A DNA stretch of 64,000 nucleotides, from assembly GCA_020161835.1 (NCBI GenBank), contig JAIUNL010000005.1:62001-126000 (forward strand), written 5' to 3'. Both the position numbers and the translations under genes were made by a program. Every line of letters starts with the position of its first letter. The first letter of the stretch is position 1. The notes under the pieces were generated by a model, which ran no database searches, had not been told where the DNA came from, and was given only the letters and a program-made list of their open reading frames with translations. Shown piece after piece: positions 35,308 through 44,004 of this stretch. Origin of the DNA: Bacteroidota bacterium. GTDB lineage: Bacteria; Bacteroidota; JABWAT01.

Positions 35308-36432
35308 TTATTTTCTAACTCGGTTTAGAACAAGTACATAATATTCACTAAATATAATGGCAAACAACCCGAATAAATTAGAACTTATAAACGCAATCAC
35401 CATATATATAAGAAGTTTAGGTTTTGACTTTTTCTCTGCTGGTACTGCCTTATCCAAAACAATAAGTGTAGGCGTATTTCTAACTTCTTCAACCTTAGCT
35501 TGTTCATACAAAGGAGTAATAAATTCCAGTAACGCATATTGAATTTCTAGATTTTTGTAAATCTTAAGGTACTCATTACTATAATCAGGTAATTTATTAT
35601 ATGGAATTATTACATTTACATTATTCTGACCAGGAACATTTCCACTATTAACCTGATCTATTTTCTTCTGCAGTTCATCCATTTTTAACTTACTTTGAAC
35701 AAGAATGGGGTTATCACTTTCAAAAGATTGCAAAGCAATTGAATATTCTATCTGAGCCTTGTATAACTCAGCGTATAAAATACTAACTGACTTTATGGAT
35801 GAAACGGCTTGTTCAGGAATTGAAATAATACCATATTTCTTTTGAAACATTAAAACTGCATTTTCCAAACTATCTATATCTTTAAGATTTTTATTGTAAC
35901 GCTTTTCAATAAACAACCTATTTGCATTAGCACCAGAATTATAGATTTTTGTATTTATTTCATCAAGTCTTTTTATATAATAATTTGCAATTTCTGCAGC
36001 CCGTTGTCTACTCGTATCCAATACCGATAAGGTCAAATTGCCTTCATCTTGCACTTCAATTTCAACATTTGATAAGAATTGTTTCGATATATTTTCATAA
36101 TACTCATCCTCCATATCATAAGATTTTGCAATATCAAATTGTGTAATAACTTCTTTGGTAAGTGTATTACTTTTTAAAATCGCAATATATTTATCAAGTT
36201 GATCATTACCAGTTAAAGATGATAAACTTTTTATTGGAGAAATATTTTTCACAATCGAATTAAGCCCTGTAAGTGAACTTAAAAAATCACTTCTCTCTGC
36301 CGGTAAAATTGAAGTTGTAGATTTATACCATTTTTGTGAAATTAATCCGAATATTGTTGTCATTAAAACCGAGAAAAATACAAATAAAAAATACTGTTTC
36401 CAGTATTTATATATTAAAGCCAAGATTTGCAT
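35308..36432 (-). CDS. Polysaccharide chain-length regulator (Wzz/GumC type, no kinase domain)
   Basis: The 374-residue product has membrane helices at about 10-32 and 345-368 and a long helical periplasmic part with coiled-coil character, the Wzz domain layout. The start YKYWKQYFLFVFFSVLMTTI and KWYKSTTSILPAERSD fits. The C-terminus stops after the second helix, so there is no Wzc-type tyrosine kinase, and no separate kinase lies in the window. It should set polymer length with Wza and Wzy. The base composition is AT-rich and changes just after its start. Confidence 0.9.
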   Translation of the reverse strand: MQILALIYKYWKQYFLFVFFSVLMTTIFGLISQKWYKSTTSILPAERSDFLSSLTGLNSIVKNISPIKSLSSLTGNDQLDKYIAILKSNTLTKEVITQFDIAKSYDMEDEYYENISKQFLSNVEIEVQDEGNLTLSVLDTSRQRAAEIANYYIKRLDEINTKIYNSGANANRLFIEKRYNKNLKDIDSLENAVLMFQKKYGIISIPEQAVSSIKSVSILYAELYKAQIEYSIALQSFESDNPILVQSKLKMDELQKKIDQVNSGNVPGQNNVNVIIPYNKLPDYSNEYLKIYKNLEIQYALLEFITPLYEQAKVEEVRNTPTLIVLDKAVPAEKKSKPKLLIYMVIAFISSNLFGLFAIIFSEYYVLVLNRVRK

Positions 36433-36475
36433 TGAATTCCTATAAATAAAATAAAATGTTTACTTCACTAAATTT

Positions 36476-37915
36476 TCACTTCCCTAACTGTACAATTAAT
36501 AAAATAACAGTGGCAACAGAACCAATCACAGTAGCAACACTGGCTGTAACCGTCATATAATAGTTAAATGGACGTTTAATTGTCTTTGAAACCCAGATAT
36601 AGTCGCCTGGTTCAATTTCTCTTTTGATTTCAGAAATCTTGATCCATTGCTTTGATTTACCTTTAATGAGATAAATATCATCGGTGGCCTCCTCACCTAA
36701 ACCTCCAGCCTGACCCAGGTAATAAGCTAAATCACTTCCTTTTACAAAAGGAATATTTCCTGTTCGTCCAACCTGACCAAACACATAAACCGTTGTTGGG
36801 GCTTTAGGAATAATGATGACATCACCATCCTGAATAATGGTTTTAGAAACTTCAGATTCTGAATCGTTGACCTTGCTCAAATCAGCAAAATCATTCTGCT
36901 GCATCATTCTGAGTTGATTATCTATCTGGAAAAACAGGGTGTCTTCATTAGTTAAACTTGACATCCGCTGCATTTCCATCAGGTTGGCTACTGGCTCAAA
37001 TTGCAGATAATTTAATGCCGGACCTAAATACCACTGATCATAAGTCAGCTTATTTTCTTCTACTGACTTCTTAACGATATTGGCTGCCGTGGAACCTGAA
37101 AGCAATTTTGCAAAACGGAGGGATCCGGTTTCTTTAATTCCTCCAGCCTTCTTGAGTACCTCAGAAATTGATGTTGTATTTTTAGTAATGAATACAAATC
37201 CCGGTTTTTCAACTTCACCCAGAACAAGAACTTTGTAATCCTTTTTAAATGTCTCGATTGCCACAACCCGGATGCGGTCACCACGTTTAAGAAGCTGATC
37301 ACCCGTTGACGGGATACTCGTTTTCACTTCGGTGTTTCCATCATCAGAAAGACTTGTAACTTCAATATTCTCAATTTTTGGATAAACAGGATCAAACCCC
37401 ATCGCCAATTGCAAAATATCCGAGACTTTGTCGCCTTCAACAAACTGAAATTTTCCCTGTTTTACCACCGCACCTGAAATGGTGATGAAATTTTTCTCCA
37501 GATTGGCCTTCGGAAATAAAATGAGGTCATCATTTTTCAGATAGGGGTTCAATTTCAAATCACCGGTTATTCTGTATTTCAGTAAATCAACAGAAACAAC
37601 TGATCCGTCTGACCTCTTTATTTGGATTCCCCGCTTGGCGATTTGATTATCATCAACTGAAAGCCACGGATTTTTAAATTCCTTTGAGAGAGTTGCAACC
37701 ATTCGGGTGACAAACTGATCTATACGTTCGGTAGGTGAAGCAATAAAGGATCCCGTAACCGGAAATTCACCGCCAATAGTAATTGAGATGGTACCCATTG
37801 ATGGCATCATTGACATAAACGAGCTGGAACGTGAGGAAGATTCATCACTATCCTGAGAAAAGGCAATTCCAAAACTTCCCAAAAATGTGACTAAACAAAT
37901 AAAAACTGACTTCAT
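36476..37915 (-). CDS. Polysaccharide export protein (Wza-like) with SLBB domains
   Basis: The 479-residue product has a signal peptide (1-20, ending IAFSQ), a Poly_export-like part (about 50-150) and at least three SLBB repeats (FITISGAVVKQGKFQF, KVLVLGEVEKPGFVFI, TVYVFGQVGRTGNIPF), ending with one membrane segment (about 455-477). No lipobox cysteine follows the signal. It forms the outer-membrane export channel. The frame extends upstream into the dehydrogenase gene, but the ATG at 37913-37915 has AGGA five bases before it and starts the signal peptide, ten bases after the upstream stop. Confidence 0.92.
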   Translation of the reverse strand: MKSVFICLVTFLGSFGIAFSQDSDESSSRSSSFMSMMPSMGTISITIGGEFPVTGSFIASPTERIDQFVTRMVATLSKEFKNPWLSVDDNQIAKRGIQIKRSDGSVVSVDLLKYRITGDLKLNPYLKNDDLILFPKANLEKNFITISGAVVKQGKFQFVEGDKVSDILQLAMGFDPVYPKIENIEVTSLSDDGNTEVKTSIPSTGDQLLKRGDRIRVVAIETFKKDYKVLVLGEVEKPGFVFITKNTTSISEVLKKAGGIKETGSLRFAKLLSGSTAANIVKKSVEENKLTYDQWYLGPALNYLQFEPVANLMEMQRMSSLTNEDTLFFQIDNQLRMMQQNDFADLSKVNDSESEVSKTIIQDGDVIIIPKAPTTVYVFGQVGRTGNIPFVKGSDLAYYLGQAGGLGEEATDDIYLIKGKSKQWIKISEIKREIEPGDYIWVSKTIKRPFNYYMTVTASVATVIGSVATVILLIVQLGK

Positions 37916-37925
37916 ACTCATCCTA

Positions 37926-39260
37926 TTATTTTCCATCTCCCAGAACAGCAATCGTGTTGTGTTTTTCAGCCACTTTTCCTGTGGCATTTCTCGTATCATA
38001 AATTCTTTTTGAATGTGCAGAAATGAACTCCCAGTTAAACTGGCTATGATCTGTTGTAACAACAACCAGATCGGCTTGTTCAAGGGTATCAACATTTAAC
38101 GGAACTGAAGAAAAATGTCCGCCACTGACATCAAGAACAGGAACAAACGGATCATGGTAAGACAGCCCGGTTAACCCTTCCTGTAAAAGAAGTTCCATGA
38201 CCCTGATGGCCGGAGAATGGCGGGTGTCATCGACATTCTTTTTAAATGCAACTCCAAGAATCAAAATTTTGCCACTTAAAAGCGGAACACCAGCTTTGGC
38301 AATTTCTCTGATAATGGCATCACGTACATAAAAAGGCATGGATTCATTTGTTTTTGCAGCGAGCTCAATGAAATCTGAATGGAAATCGTAGGCTTTGGCG
38401 TACCAGCTTAAATAGTATGGATCAATGAGAATACAATGTCCGCCAATTCCAGGTCCCGGCCAGAACGGCATAAAACCAAAGGGTTTTGTTCCTGCAGCTT
38501 CGATCACTTCCCACACATTTATACCACCCATACGGTCACACATCTGAGCCAGCTCATTCACAAGTGCAATATTTACAGATCGGAAAATATTTTCAAGGAG
38601 CTTTTCCATTTCTGCAACTTTGGGCGAAGAGACTTCATAAACCAAATCAACAATCTGACGGGTGACCAAAGCTGAAAGAGACGTACATGCTTTGGTGACA
38701 CCACCAACAACAATCGGCGTATTTCCAGTATGCCATTTCGTATTGCCCGGATCAATCCGCTCAGGTGAAAAGGCAAGAAAATAATCTGTACCAGCCTGAA
38801 GGCCCGATTTATTCAACACCGGCATCACAAAACCTTCAGTCGTGTTCGGGAAGGTCGTACTTTTTAAAATGACGAGCTGACCTGGGCGTAATACGGTTTG
38901 AATAGATTCTGCTGCAGAAATAATGTAGCTGATATCAGGTTCTTTATTTTCAGTAAATGGGGTGGGGACACAGATGTAAAAAACATCAATGTCTTTTCCA
39001 TTTTGATAATCGGTTTGGGCAGTGAATAGTCCTGAACTGAAAACAGTTTGCCATTTACTTTCCGGAATATCGGCAATATAATTACGTCCGGATTGAAGTG
39101 ACTCAATTTTTTTTGCGCTTAAATCAATACCTACCGTCTTAAAGCCACGATCAACAAATTCCACAGCAAGCGGAAGACCTACATATCCTAAACCAACAAT
39201 ACCTATGACTGCAGATTTATCTTCGATTTTCTTCCGAAGCAGCTCTCCTGCAGTCGTCAT
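37926..39260 (-). CDS. UDP-N-acetyl-hexosamine 6-dehydrogenase (WecC/WbpA family)
   Basis: The 444-residue product has the NAD site GIVGLGYVGLPLAVEF (about 19-34), the catalytic loop PGPGIGGHCILIDPYYL with the active cysteine, and LGVAFKKNVDDTRHSPA. It oxidises UDP-GlcNAc or UDP-ManNAc to the uronate; WbpA-like UDP-GlcNAc enzymes and WecC share these motifs, and I cannot choose between them. It overlaps rfbB by four bases and leads directly to wza. Confidence 0.93.
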   Translation of the reverse strand: MTTAGELLRKKIEDKSAVIGIVGLGYVGLPLAVEFVDRGFKTVGIDLSAKKIESLQSGRNYIADIPESKWQTVFSSGLFTAQTDYQNGKDIDVFYICVPTPFTENKEPDISYIISAAESIQTVLRPGQLVILKSTTFPNTTEGFVMPVLNKSGLQAGTDYFLAFSPERIDPGNTKWHTGNTPIVVGGVTKACTSLSALVTRQIVDLVYEVSSPKVAEMEKLLENIFRSVNIALVNELAQMCDRMGGINVWEVIEAAGTKPFGFMPFWPGPGIGGHCILIDPYYLSWYAKAYDFHSDFIELAAKTNESMPFYVRDAIIREIAKAGVPLLSGKILILGVAFKKNVDDTRHSPAIRVMELLLQEGLTGLSYHDPFVPVLDVSGGHFSSVPLNVDTLEQADLVVVTTDHSQFNWEFISAHSKRIYDTRNATGKVAEKHNTIAVLGDGK

Positions 39261-40270
39261 ACACGATCCTTGTAATTTGCCTGGAAATAGTTTTGATAAT
39301 CACCAGACAAAATCCGTTCCCACCAGGTTTTGTTTTCAAGATACCAATCAATAGTGGAAGCTAAACCTTCCTCAAACTTGATTTTGGGTTCCCAACCGAG
39401 TTCCTGTTTAATATAGGAGACATCCATGGCATATCGTTTATCATGCCCCGGACGGTCTTTCACATATTTAATCTGGCTTTCATTTTTGCCCAGATGATTC
39501 AGAATAAACTTCACAATTTCAATGTTTGGTTTTTCAGCAATTCCGCCAAGATTGTAATGTTCGCCAATTTTTCCCTTTTCAAATACATCCCAAACACCAC
39601 GGTTATGATCTTCAACATGGATCCAATCCCTCACATTCATTCCATCACCATAGACCGGCAATGGTTTGTTGTTTAAAGCGTTTATGATCATGAGAGGTAT
39701 TAATTTTTCTGGAAACTGATAAGGACCGTAGTTATTTGAGCACCGGGTCATCACTGCGGGAAGATCAAATGTGTGAACATAAGCCCGAACCAGCATATCA
39801 GCAGATGCTTTTGATGCACTGTATGGTGAATTAGGAGCAAGTGGGGTTGTTTCGTGAAAAAGACCTTCAGCACCCAATGAGCCGTAAACTTCATCAGTAC
39901 TGATTTGCAGGTAACGTTTAATTTTGTGCTTTCTTGCTGCTTCCAGTAAAATCTGAGTTCCGATCACATTGGTTTCAGTAAAAACAAGCGGACCCAGAAT
40001 TGACCGGTCAACGTGCGATTCTGCTGCAAAGTGGATAATACCGTCAATTTCATATTTGGTGATGGTATGATCAACCTGCTCAGCATTGAGGATATCACCC
40101 TTTACGAAGGTGTAACGTGAGTTCTTTTCAAACTCAGTCAGGTTTTCGAGATTCCCGGCATAGGTCAGTTTGTCAAAATTGACAACATCAACACCAGAAA
40201 CTTTATTCAGAATAAAATGGATAAAATTGGCGCCAATAAACCCGGCCCCACCGGTGACAAGAATACGCAT
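39257..40270 (-). CDS. rfbB: dTDP-glucose 4,6-dehydratase
   Basis: The 337-residue SDR enzyme shows TGGAGFIGANFIHF, ISTDEVYGSLG and YSASKASADML (Tyr and Lys of the active site), NNYGPYQFPEKLIPL and the C-terminal RPGHDKRYAMD. It makes dTDP-4-keto-6-deoxyglucose. rfbA is about 11 kb away and rfbC and rfbD are not in the window, so the product may feed the aminotransferase at 25375 or enzymes elsewhere. It is the first gene of the 40270-21828 run and has a clear Bacteroidota promoter upstream. Confidence 0.97.
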   Translation of the reverse strand: MRILVTGGAGFIGANFIHFILNKVSGVDVVNFDKLTYAGNLENLTEFEKNSRYTFVKGDILNAEQVDHTITKYEIDGIIHFAAESHVDRSILGPLVFTETNVIGTQILLEAARKHKIKRYLQISTDEVYGSLGAEGLFHETTPLAPNSPYSASKASADMLVRAYVHTFDLPAVMTRCSNNYGPYQFPEKLIPLMIINALNNKPLPVYGDGMNVRDWIHVEDHNRGVWDVFEKGKIGEHYNLGGIAEKPNIEIVKFILNHLGKNESQIKYVKDRPGHDKRYAMDVSYIKQELGWEPKIKFEEGLASTIDWYLENKTWWERILSGDYQNYFQANYKDRV

Positions 40271-40303
40271 TTTCTAGGTTCCTGTTTTTTTTACAATAAC
40301 TAA

Positions 40304-40335
40304 CAAAAATAGGTTTACCAGTCTCTAAAAGCAAA
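40304..40335 (-). promoter_or_regulatory. Bacteroidota-type promoter of the rfbB polysaccharide operon
   Basis: On the minus strand, TTTG (40335-40332) is followed after 20 bases by TATTTTTG (40311-40304), a full match to TTTG-N20-TAnnTTTG. It ends 33 bases before the rfbB ATG and probably drives the long export and assembly operon. Confidence 0.7.
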
Positions 40336-40515
40336 GTAACCAATAGGTAAAATCCTGTCCCTTTGGCTTATCTGCCATTCAGCAGTATTTTTCATTTTAA
40401 ACAGATCACCTTTTTAGGTCTTCGGTCATTTTTTGCTCGAACTCTGCGGAAAAAAGTTGTATCTTTCATTTTTAAAAATTCATTCCTACTGAACCAGTAC
40501 CTTAAAGGTGAAATC

Positions 40516-41466
40516 ATGACAATCTTATATATTGAAGATGACTACGAATACCATAATATGGTTGATTTTATGCTGGAACCCATGAGTGTTCGAGTTCTTC
40601 ATGCGTACAGTGTTCAGGAAGGTGTTGATATCCTCAAATCGAATAAAGTCAACTTCATTCTGAGTGACATTAACATGGAAGGAATGGATGGACTTTCATT
40701 CCTTGCTGCGATTAAGCGTGACAAGAATTTAAATAAAATCCCGGTCGTAATTGTAACTGGTGATCCAAGCGGTGAGAAAGCCCGGTATGCTAATGAGCAG
40801 GGCGCAGTCGGATTTCTTGCCAAGCCATTCACCCAAAACGAATTGGTCTATCTGGTTAAGACTTTTGCAATTCTCGGTGATTTTTACTCTACAAATGACA
40901 ATACCGAAGAAATTCTCATGAGAAAGAAACAAAAACTCATGATGATGCTTGCAAAGAATTCGCTTGAAAGGGATTTTGAAAAAGCTATCACTTCATTTAT
41001 CGGCGGTTTGAACGAAATCTTTGATTTTGATTGTATGGCTTTCTACCGTAAAGGTGAAAATGGTGAGTATGTTCTTTTGAGAGAAAGCGGAAACTTTACT
41101 TTCCCAATTGACATCAGGGTCGTAAAACCCAATACAACCAGTTCTTTAAGTAAAATGTTTGATACAAGAGATGAAATATTCAGTAATGAAGCTCTGAATT
41201 CAGCTTATCCCTCAATTAAAGCCTGGGTTCAGAAATATAACCTGAATAGTGAAGTTCTTTTGCCTTTTCTCAACCTGGATGACAAAGATTTTCTTCTTGG
41301 TGCAGGTCAAAACAGAAAAAGTCTGATTATGGAAGGTTTTTTCTGGGGATTTAGAAATGGTATTTTTTCCACAAGGGAAAGCGATATTATCAAAAGGCTT
41401 TCGGTTCAGGGAAATCCAATTCTTTGTCACCTCATGAATGCTTCAGGGACGAGAAAGCTCTTTTAA
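40516..41466 (+). CDS. Orphan response regulator with a C-terminal GAF-like domain
   Basis: The 316-residue product has a receiver at 1-120: acidic E7-D8-D9, acceptor Asp51 (FILSDINMEGMDG), Thr81 and Lys103 (FLAKPF). Residues 130-316 are a mixed alpha/beta domain (FDCMAFYRKGENGEYVLLRE, then SVLLPFLNLDD-like strands) that looks GAF-like but is not assigned with confidence. There is no DNA-binding or GGDEF motif. The ATG at 40516 is chosen over an in-frame ATG 51 codons upstream because AAGGTG lies five bases before it. It is divergent from rfbB and may control polysaccharide production by protein contact. Confidence 0.82.
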   Translation: MTILYIEDDYEYHNMVDFMLEPMSVRVLHAYSVQEGVDILKSNKVNFILSDINMEGMDGLSFLAAIKRDKNLNKIPVVIVTGDPSGEKARYANEQGAVGFLAKPFTQNELVYLVKTFAILGDFYSTNDNTEEILMRKKQKLMMMLAKNSLERDFEKAITSFIGGLNEIFDFDCMAFYRKGENGEYVLLRESGNFTFPIDIRVVKPNTTSSLSKMFDTRDEIFSNEALNSAYPSIKAWVQKYNLNSEVLLPFLNLDDKDFLLGAGQNRKSLIMEGFFWGFRNGIFSTRESDIIKRLSVQGNPILCHLMNASGTRKLF

Positions 41467-41481
41467 TAAACCATATTAAAC

Positions 41482-41509
41482 AAAAAAGTCCGTTTAAACG
41501 GACTTTTTT
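41482..41509. terminator. Bidirectional terminator between the receiver gene and dus
   Basis: A perfect palindrome: six A, GTCCG, a TTTAAA centre, CGGAC and six T. It serves the rightward receiver gene and the leftward dus gene. Confidence 0.9.
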
Positions 41510-41534
41510 GTTTAATTAAAATTCTACTATTCAA

Positions 41535-42509
41535 TCAGGCTACGCACTTAATCCCGAGAAAATTCATTACCGTTTCGGCAATATGATCGTAAGAGTTGAT
41601 CAGAACAAGCTGGCTTCTCAACTTTGCTGCATTTTCAAATCCCTTCAGGTAATTGGGATAGTGTTTCCGGAAGGAAACCAATCCGTGCTGACCTTTGCAC
41701 GCCATAGAATATCTCAGATGCCTGAGCATCACTTCAACTTTTTCTTCAATTTCGGGTTCGGGAAGTAAAATTCCAGTATTCAGTAAATGTTTGGTCCGGC
41801 TAAAAATCCAGGGGTTTCCGTAAGATCCCCTTCCAATCATGACACCATCAACCCCTGACCGGTTAAAAACCTCAAGTGCAAATTCAGGTGTCGTGATATC
41901 CCCATTTCCAATTATAGGAATGCCTGCAGAAGCCTTTGCTTTTCCAATCCAATCCCAATCGGCCGACCCTTCAAACATTTGGGCCTTTGTTCTGCCGTGA
42001 ATGGTAAGAGCCTTAATTCCCTGCTGTTCAAGCCTTTTTGTTGTTTCAATGATGGAAATAGAATCAGAATCCCAGCCAATTCTTGTTTTTGCTGTTACCG
42101 GAATTGTTAACGCATTAACAATTTCCCGGGTAATGGTTTCCATCAGATCCGGATAACAAAGCAGACCACTTCCGGCACCCCGACCTGCGATCTTTTTCGC
42201 CGGACAACCGTAATTGATATCGAGGAAATCAGGTTTCAGTGCTTCTGCAAGCTTTGCAGCCTTAACCATGACTTCAGTCTGGTTACCATAAATCTGGATG
42301 GAAACAGGACGTTCTTCGTCAGCAATTTCCATTTTCCGAAGAGATTTTGCTGCGTTGCGTATGATTGCCTCAGACGGGATAAATTCGGTGTAAACGATGT
42401 CAGCACCATGCTCCTTGCAAATTTTGCGGAATGGTAAATCGGTTACTTCCTCCATCGGAGCAAGAACAACAGCATTTTGGATTTGTATTTTATCGCCAAT
42501 TTTTAACAT
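41535..42509 (-). CDS. tRNA-dihydrouridine synthase (Dus family)
   Basis: The 324-residue FMN TIM-barrel product has APMEEVTDLPFRKI, the catalytic Cys102 in DINYGCPAKK, KTRIGWD and HGRTKAQMFEG, and NGDI...GVMIGRG. It reduces specific uridines in the tRNA D-loop; DusB is the nearest bacterial type. The frame runs upstream to 42653 through repeat DNA, but the ATG at 42507-42509 is preferred because the conserved part begins right after it. A TACCTTTG box ends only four bases before this ATG, which implies a leaderless mRNA. Confidence 0.93.
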   Translation of the reverse strand: MLKIGDKIQIQNAVVLAPMEEVTDLPFRKICKEHGADIVYTEFIPSEAIIRNAAKSLRKMEIADEERPVSIQIYGNQTEVMVKAAKLAEALKPDFLDINYGCPAKKIAGRGAGSGLLCYPDLMETITREIVNALTIPVTAKTRIGWDSDSISIIETTKRLEQQGIKALTIHGRTKAQMFEGSADWDWIGKAKASAGIPIIGNGDITTPEFALEVFNRSGVDGVMIGRGSYGNPWIFSRTKHLLNTGILLPEPEIEEKVEVMLRHLRYSMACKGQHGLVSFRKHYPNYLKGFENAAKLRSQLVLINSYDHIAETVMNFLGIKCVA

Positions 42510-42513
42510 GGTG

Positions 42514-42521
42514 CAAAGGTA
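42514..42521 (-). promoter_or_regulatory. TAnnTTTG promoter box next to the dus start
   Basis: TACCTTTG on the minus strand lies four bases upstream of the dus ATG. In Bacteroidota transcription begins a few bases after this box, so the transcript would start at or beside the ATG. No well-placed TTG element was found. Confidence 0.5.
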
Positions 42522-42610
42522 GGGAAAAATAGTGACAAGTGGTAGGTGGAAGGTGATATGTGCTAAGCTGTACGGAGTACGATAAATAAGCTGAATAAAT
42601 GGATCTGAAT

Positions 42611-42637
42611 CGGTCACTTCGACTCCGCTCAGTGAGC
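42611..42637. repeat. GAGCGGAGTCGAAG repeat (family D) and ACTTGTCAC-type repeats
   Basis: GGTCACTTCGACTCCGCTC with a paired AGTGA end repeats the element of 21736-21773. GTGACAAGTGGTAGGTGG-like repeats lie next to it (42533-42560). The gap has no gene. Confidence 0.55.
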
Positions 42638-42694
42638 TTTCTTTTATAACCAATATGTAAATACATGAAGGTTTCTACTAAAACAAAAACTCAG

Positions 42695-43297
42695 CTACAA
42701 AATACCCCTTTGATTTCTGATGTCATCAAGCTCTTTTGTAAGTTCTTCAAGCGCACGGCGCTCATTTTCGTGCCGAAGCCAGAGCTGGTAATCTTCAAGC
42801 CAATCTTCAATCACTTCAAGAGTTAACTCTTTAATTTGCAATTTTTTCTCTACTTCTGTTTTGATGAGTCCCAGTCGCCCAAGTTCAAATTGATCACGGT
42901 TTATTGAATTTAAATCTGAACGGTGTTCTTTGTCCCATTTTTTTCGTTCTTCAGCAAGCTGAATCCACATTAGAATCAGAGTTATGAAAAAGGTTAGCAG
43001 TAGCGAAGGAAGTGCAGGAACAAGAATAATTTTGGCAAGAAGAAACCAAAACGCAGCTGTATAAAAAGTAAGGCGAAACCAAAAACGACCTTTTTTAACA
43101 AATTCCCTTTCGTAAGCCAAAAACCCTTTATCGCTGGTTTTGGAAAGGAAATTGATTTGATTCAATAAGTTTTTGAATGAAACCAATTCATCAAAAGAAT
43201 GAGGCGGATTCGGTAAAAGCCATTGTTCATCAATATGAAGCCGGATGTTTTGCATTTTGAGCAAAATATCCTGTTCCCTGTCAAGATTATCATTCAA
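42695..43297 (-). CDS. Uncharacterised membrane protein with charged helical ends
   Basis: The 200-residue product has a charged N-terminal half (1-75), two adjacent membrane helices (about 78-110: FYTAAFWFLLAKIILVPALPSLLLTFFITLILMWI in two pieces) and a long charged helical C-terminus (about 112-200) that could form a coiled coil. I recognise no family. It overlaps the upstream beta-barrel-like gene by four bases (ATGA), so the two are made together. A role in the envelope is likely from the partner; no function is proposed. Confidence 0.7.
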   Translation of the reverse strand: MNDNLDREQDILLKMQNIRLHIDEQWLLPNPPHSFDELVSFKNLLNQINFLSKTSDKGFLAYEREFVKKGRFWFRLTFYTAAFWFLLAKIILVPALPSLLLTFFITLILMWIQLAEERKKWDKEHRSDLNSINRDQFELGRLGLIKTEVEKKLQIKELTLEVIEDWLEDYQLWLRHENERRALEELTKELDDIRNQRGIL

Positions 43298-43917
43298 ATA
43301 TAGTAAATCACTCCAAATCTAATCCAGGCATCCAAACTTTTAAAAGAAAAGGACTCCTTGCCTCTTCTCACGTTTTCACTGGTTTTAAGCTGAAGTCCGC
43401 CAGAAAGTTGAAAAATAGTTGTCTCACTATTGATCAAATCGGCATCAGACCGCAATCCAACTAACCAGCCAGAACCAGAAAGTAATTTGGGCAGAGGTGC
43501 CCCAATTCCGGTGGTTGACAATGTATAATTAATTTTCCCGGACTGAATTCCAGCAATCCAATGATATTTATAGTCAGATGAAATAACATAATAAGGATAT
43601 ACAGAAAAAATATGGGCAGAATACTTGTAAGACTGGTCATTTCCGCCAACCTTTTGGTTGAGAGTAGTAAAATCAAGGTTGTAAACAAGACCAATCCCAA
43701 AAATACCGTCAAATTCCTTATTAATTCTGACTTCAGTTGTTAAAACCGATTTTTCACGGTCGAGATCCTCACCAAAACCAGAAAGAAAGTCAGTAAACGA
43801 ATAGAAATAATGCATGGAAGCGCCAAGCCCTGCACTGATACTCCAGTCACGGGTCTGGGCAAATGAAACAGAATTGAATGCGAGAAAAAGTAGTACGGAT
43901 AAAACAAGTTTGTTCAT
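43294..43917 (-). CDS. Uncharacterised outer-membrane beta-barrel-like protein
   Basis: The 207-residue product has a signal peptide (1-20, SFAQ end) and alternating strands with aromatic ends (ISAGLGASMHYFYSF, GIFGIGLVYNLDF, YSAHIFSVYPYYVI, GWLVGLRSDADL, DAWIRFGVIYYI), the pattern of small outer-membrane barrels with eight or more strands. It is not a clear member of a named family. It is translationally coupled to the membrane protein gene at 42695 and lies between uxs and dus. Confidence 0.72.
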   Translation of the reverse strand: MNKLVLSVLLFLAFNSVSFAQTRDWSISAGLGASMHYFYSFTDFLSGFGEDLDREKSVLTTEVRINKEFDGIFGIGLVYNLDFTTLNQKVGGNDQSYKYSAHIFSVYPYYVISSDYKYHWIAGIQSGKINYTLSTTGIGAPLPKLLSGSGWLVGLRSDADLINSETTIFQLSGGLQLKTSENVRRGKESFSFKSLDAWIRFGVIYYI

Positions 43918-43956
43918 AAAACCGTTAACAAAAAATCACTCCGTTTTGGGATAGCT

Positions 43957-43978
43957 CATTCTGACTTTCGTCAGAATG
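43957..43978. repeat. CATTCTGAC/GTCAGAATG palindrome (family C)
   Basis: A 9-bp perfect inverted repeat around a TTTC loop, related to the GTCATCCTGACGAAAGTCAG elements near leuC and ilvC. It sits downstream of uxs and could act as a terminator. Confidence 0.55.
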
Positions 43979-44004
43979 AATTCAAATAAAATATTAATCA
44001 GGTC

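Noticed and set aside
36476..38095. Longer form of the Wza-like protein starting at 38095
   Set aside because: The extra 60 residues overlap the dehydrogenase gene and lie before a good signal peptide with its own ribosome site.
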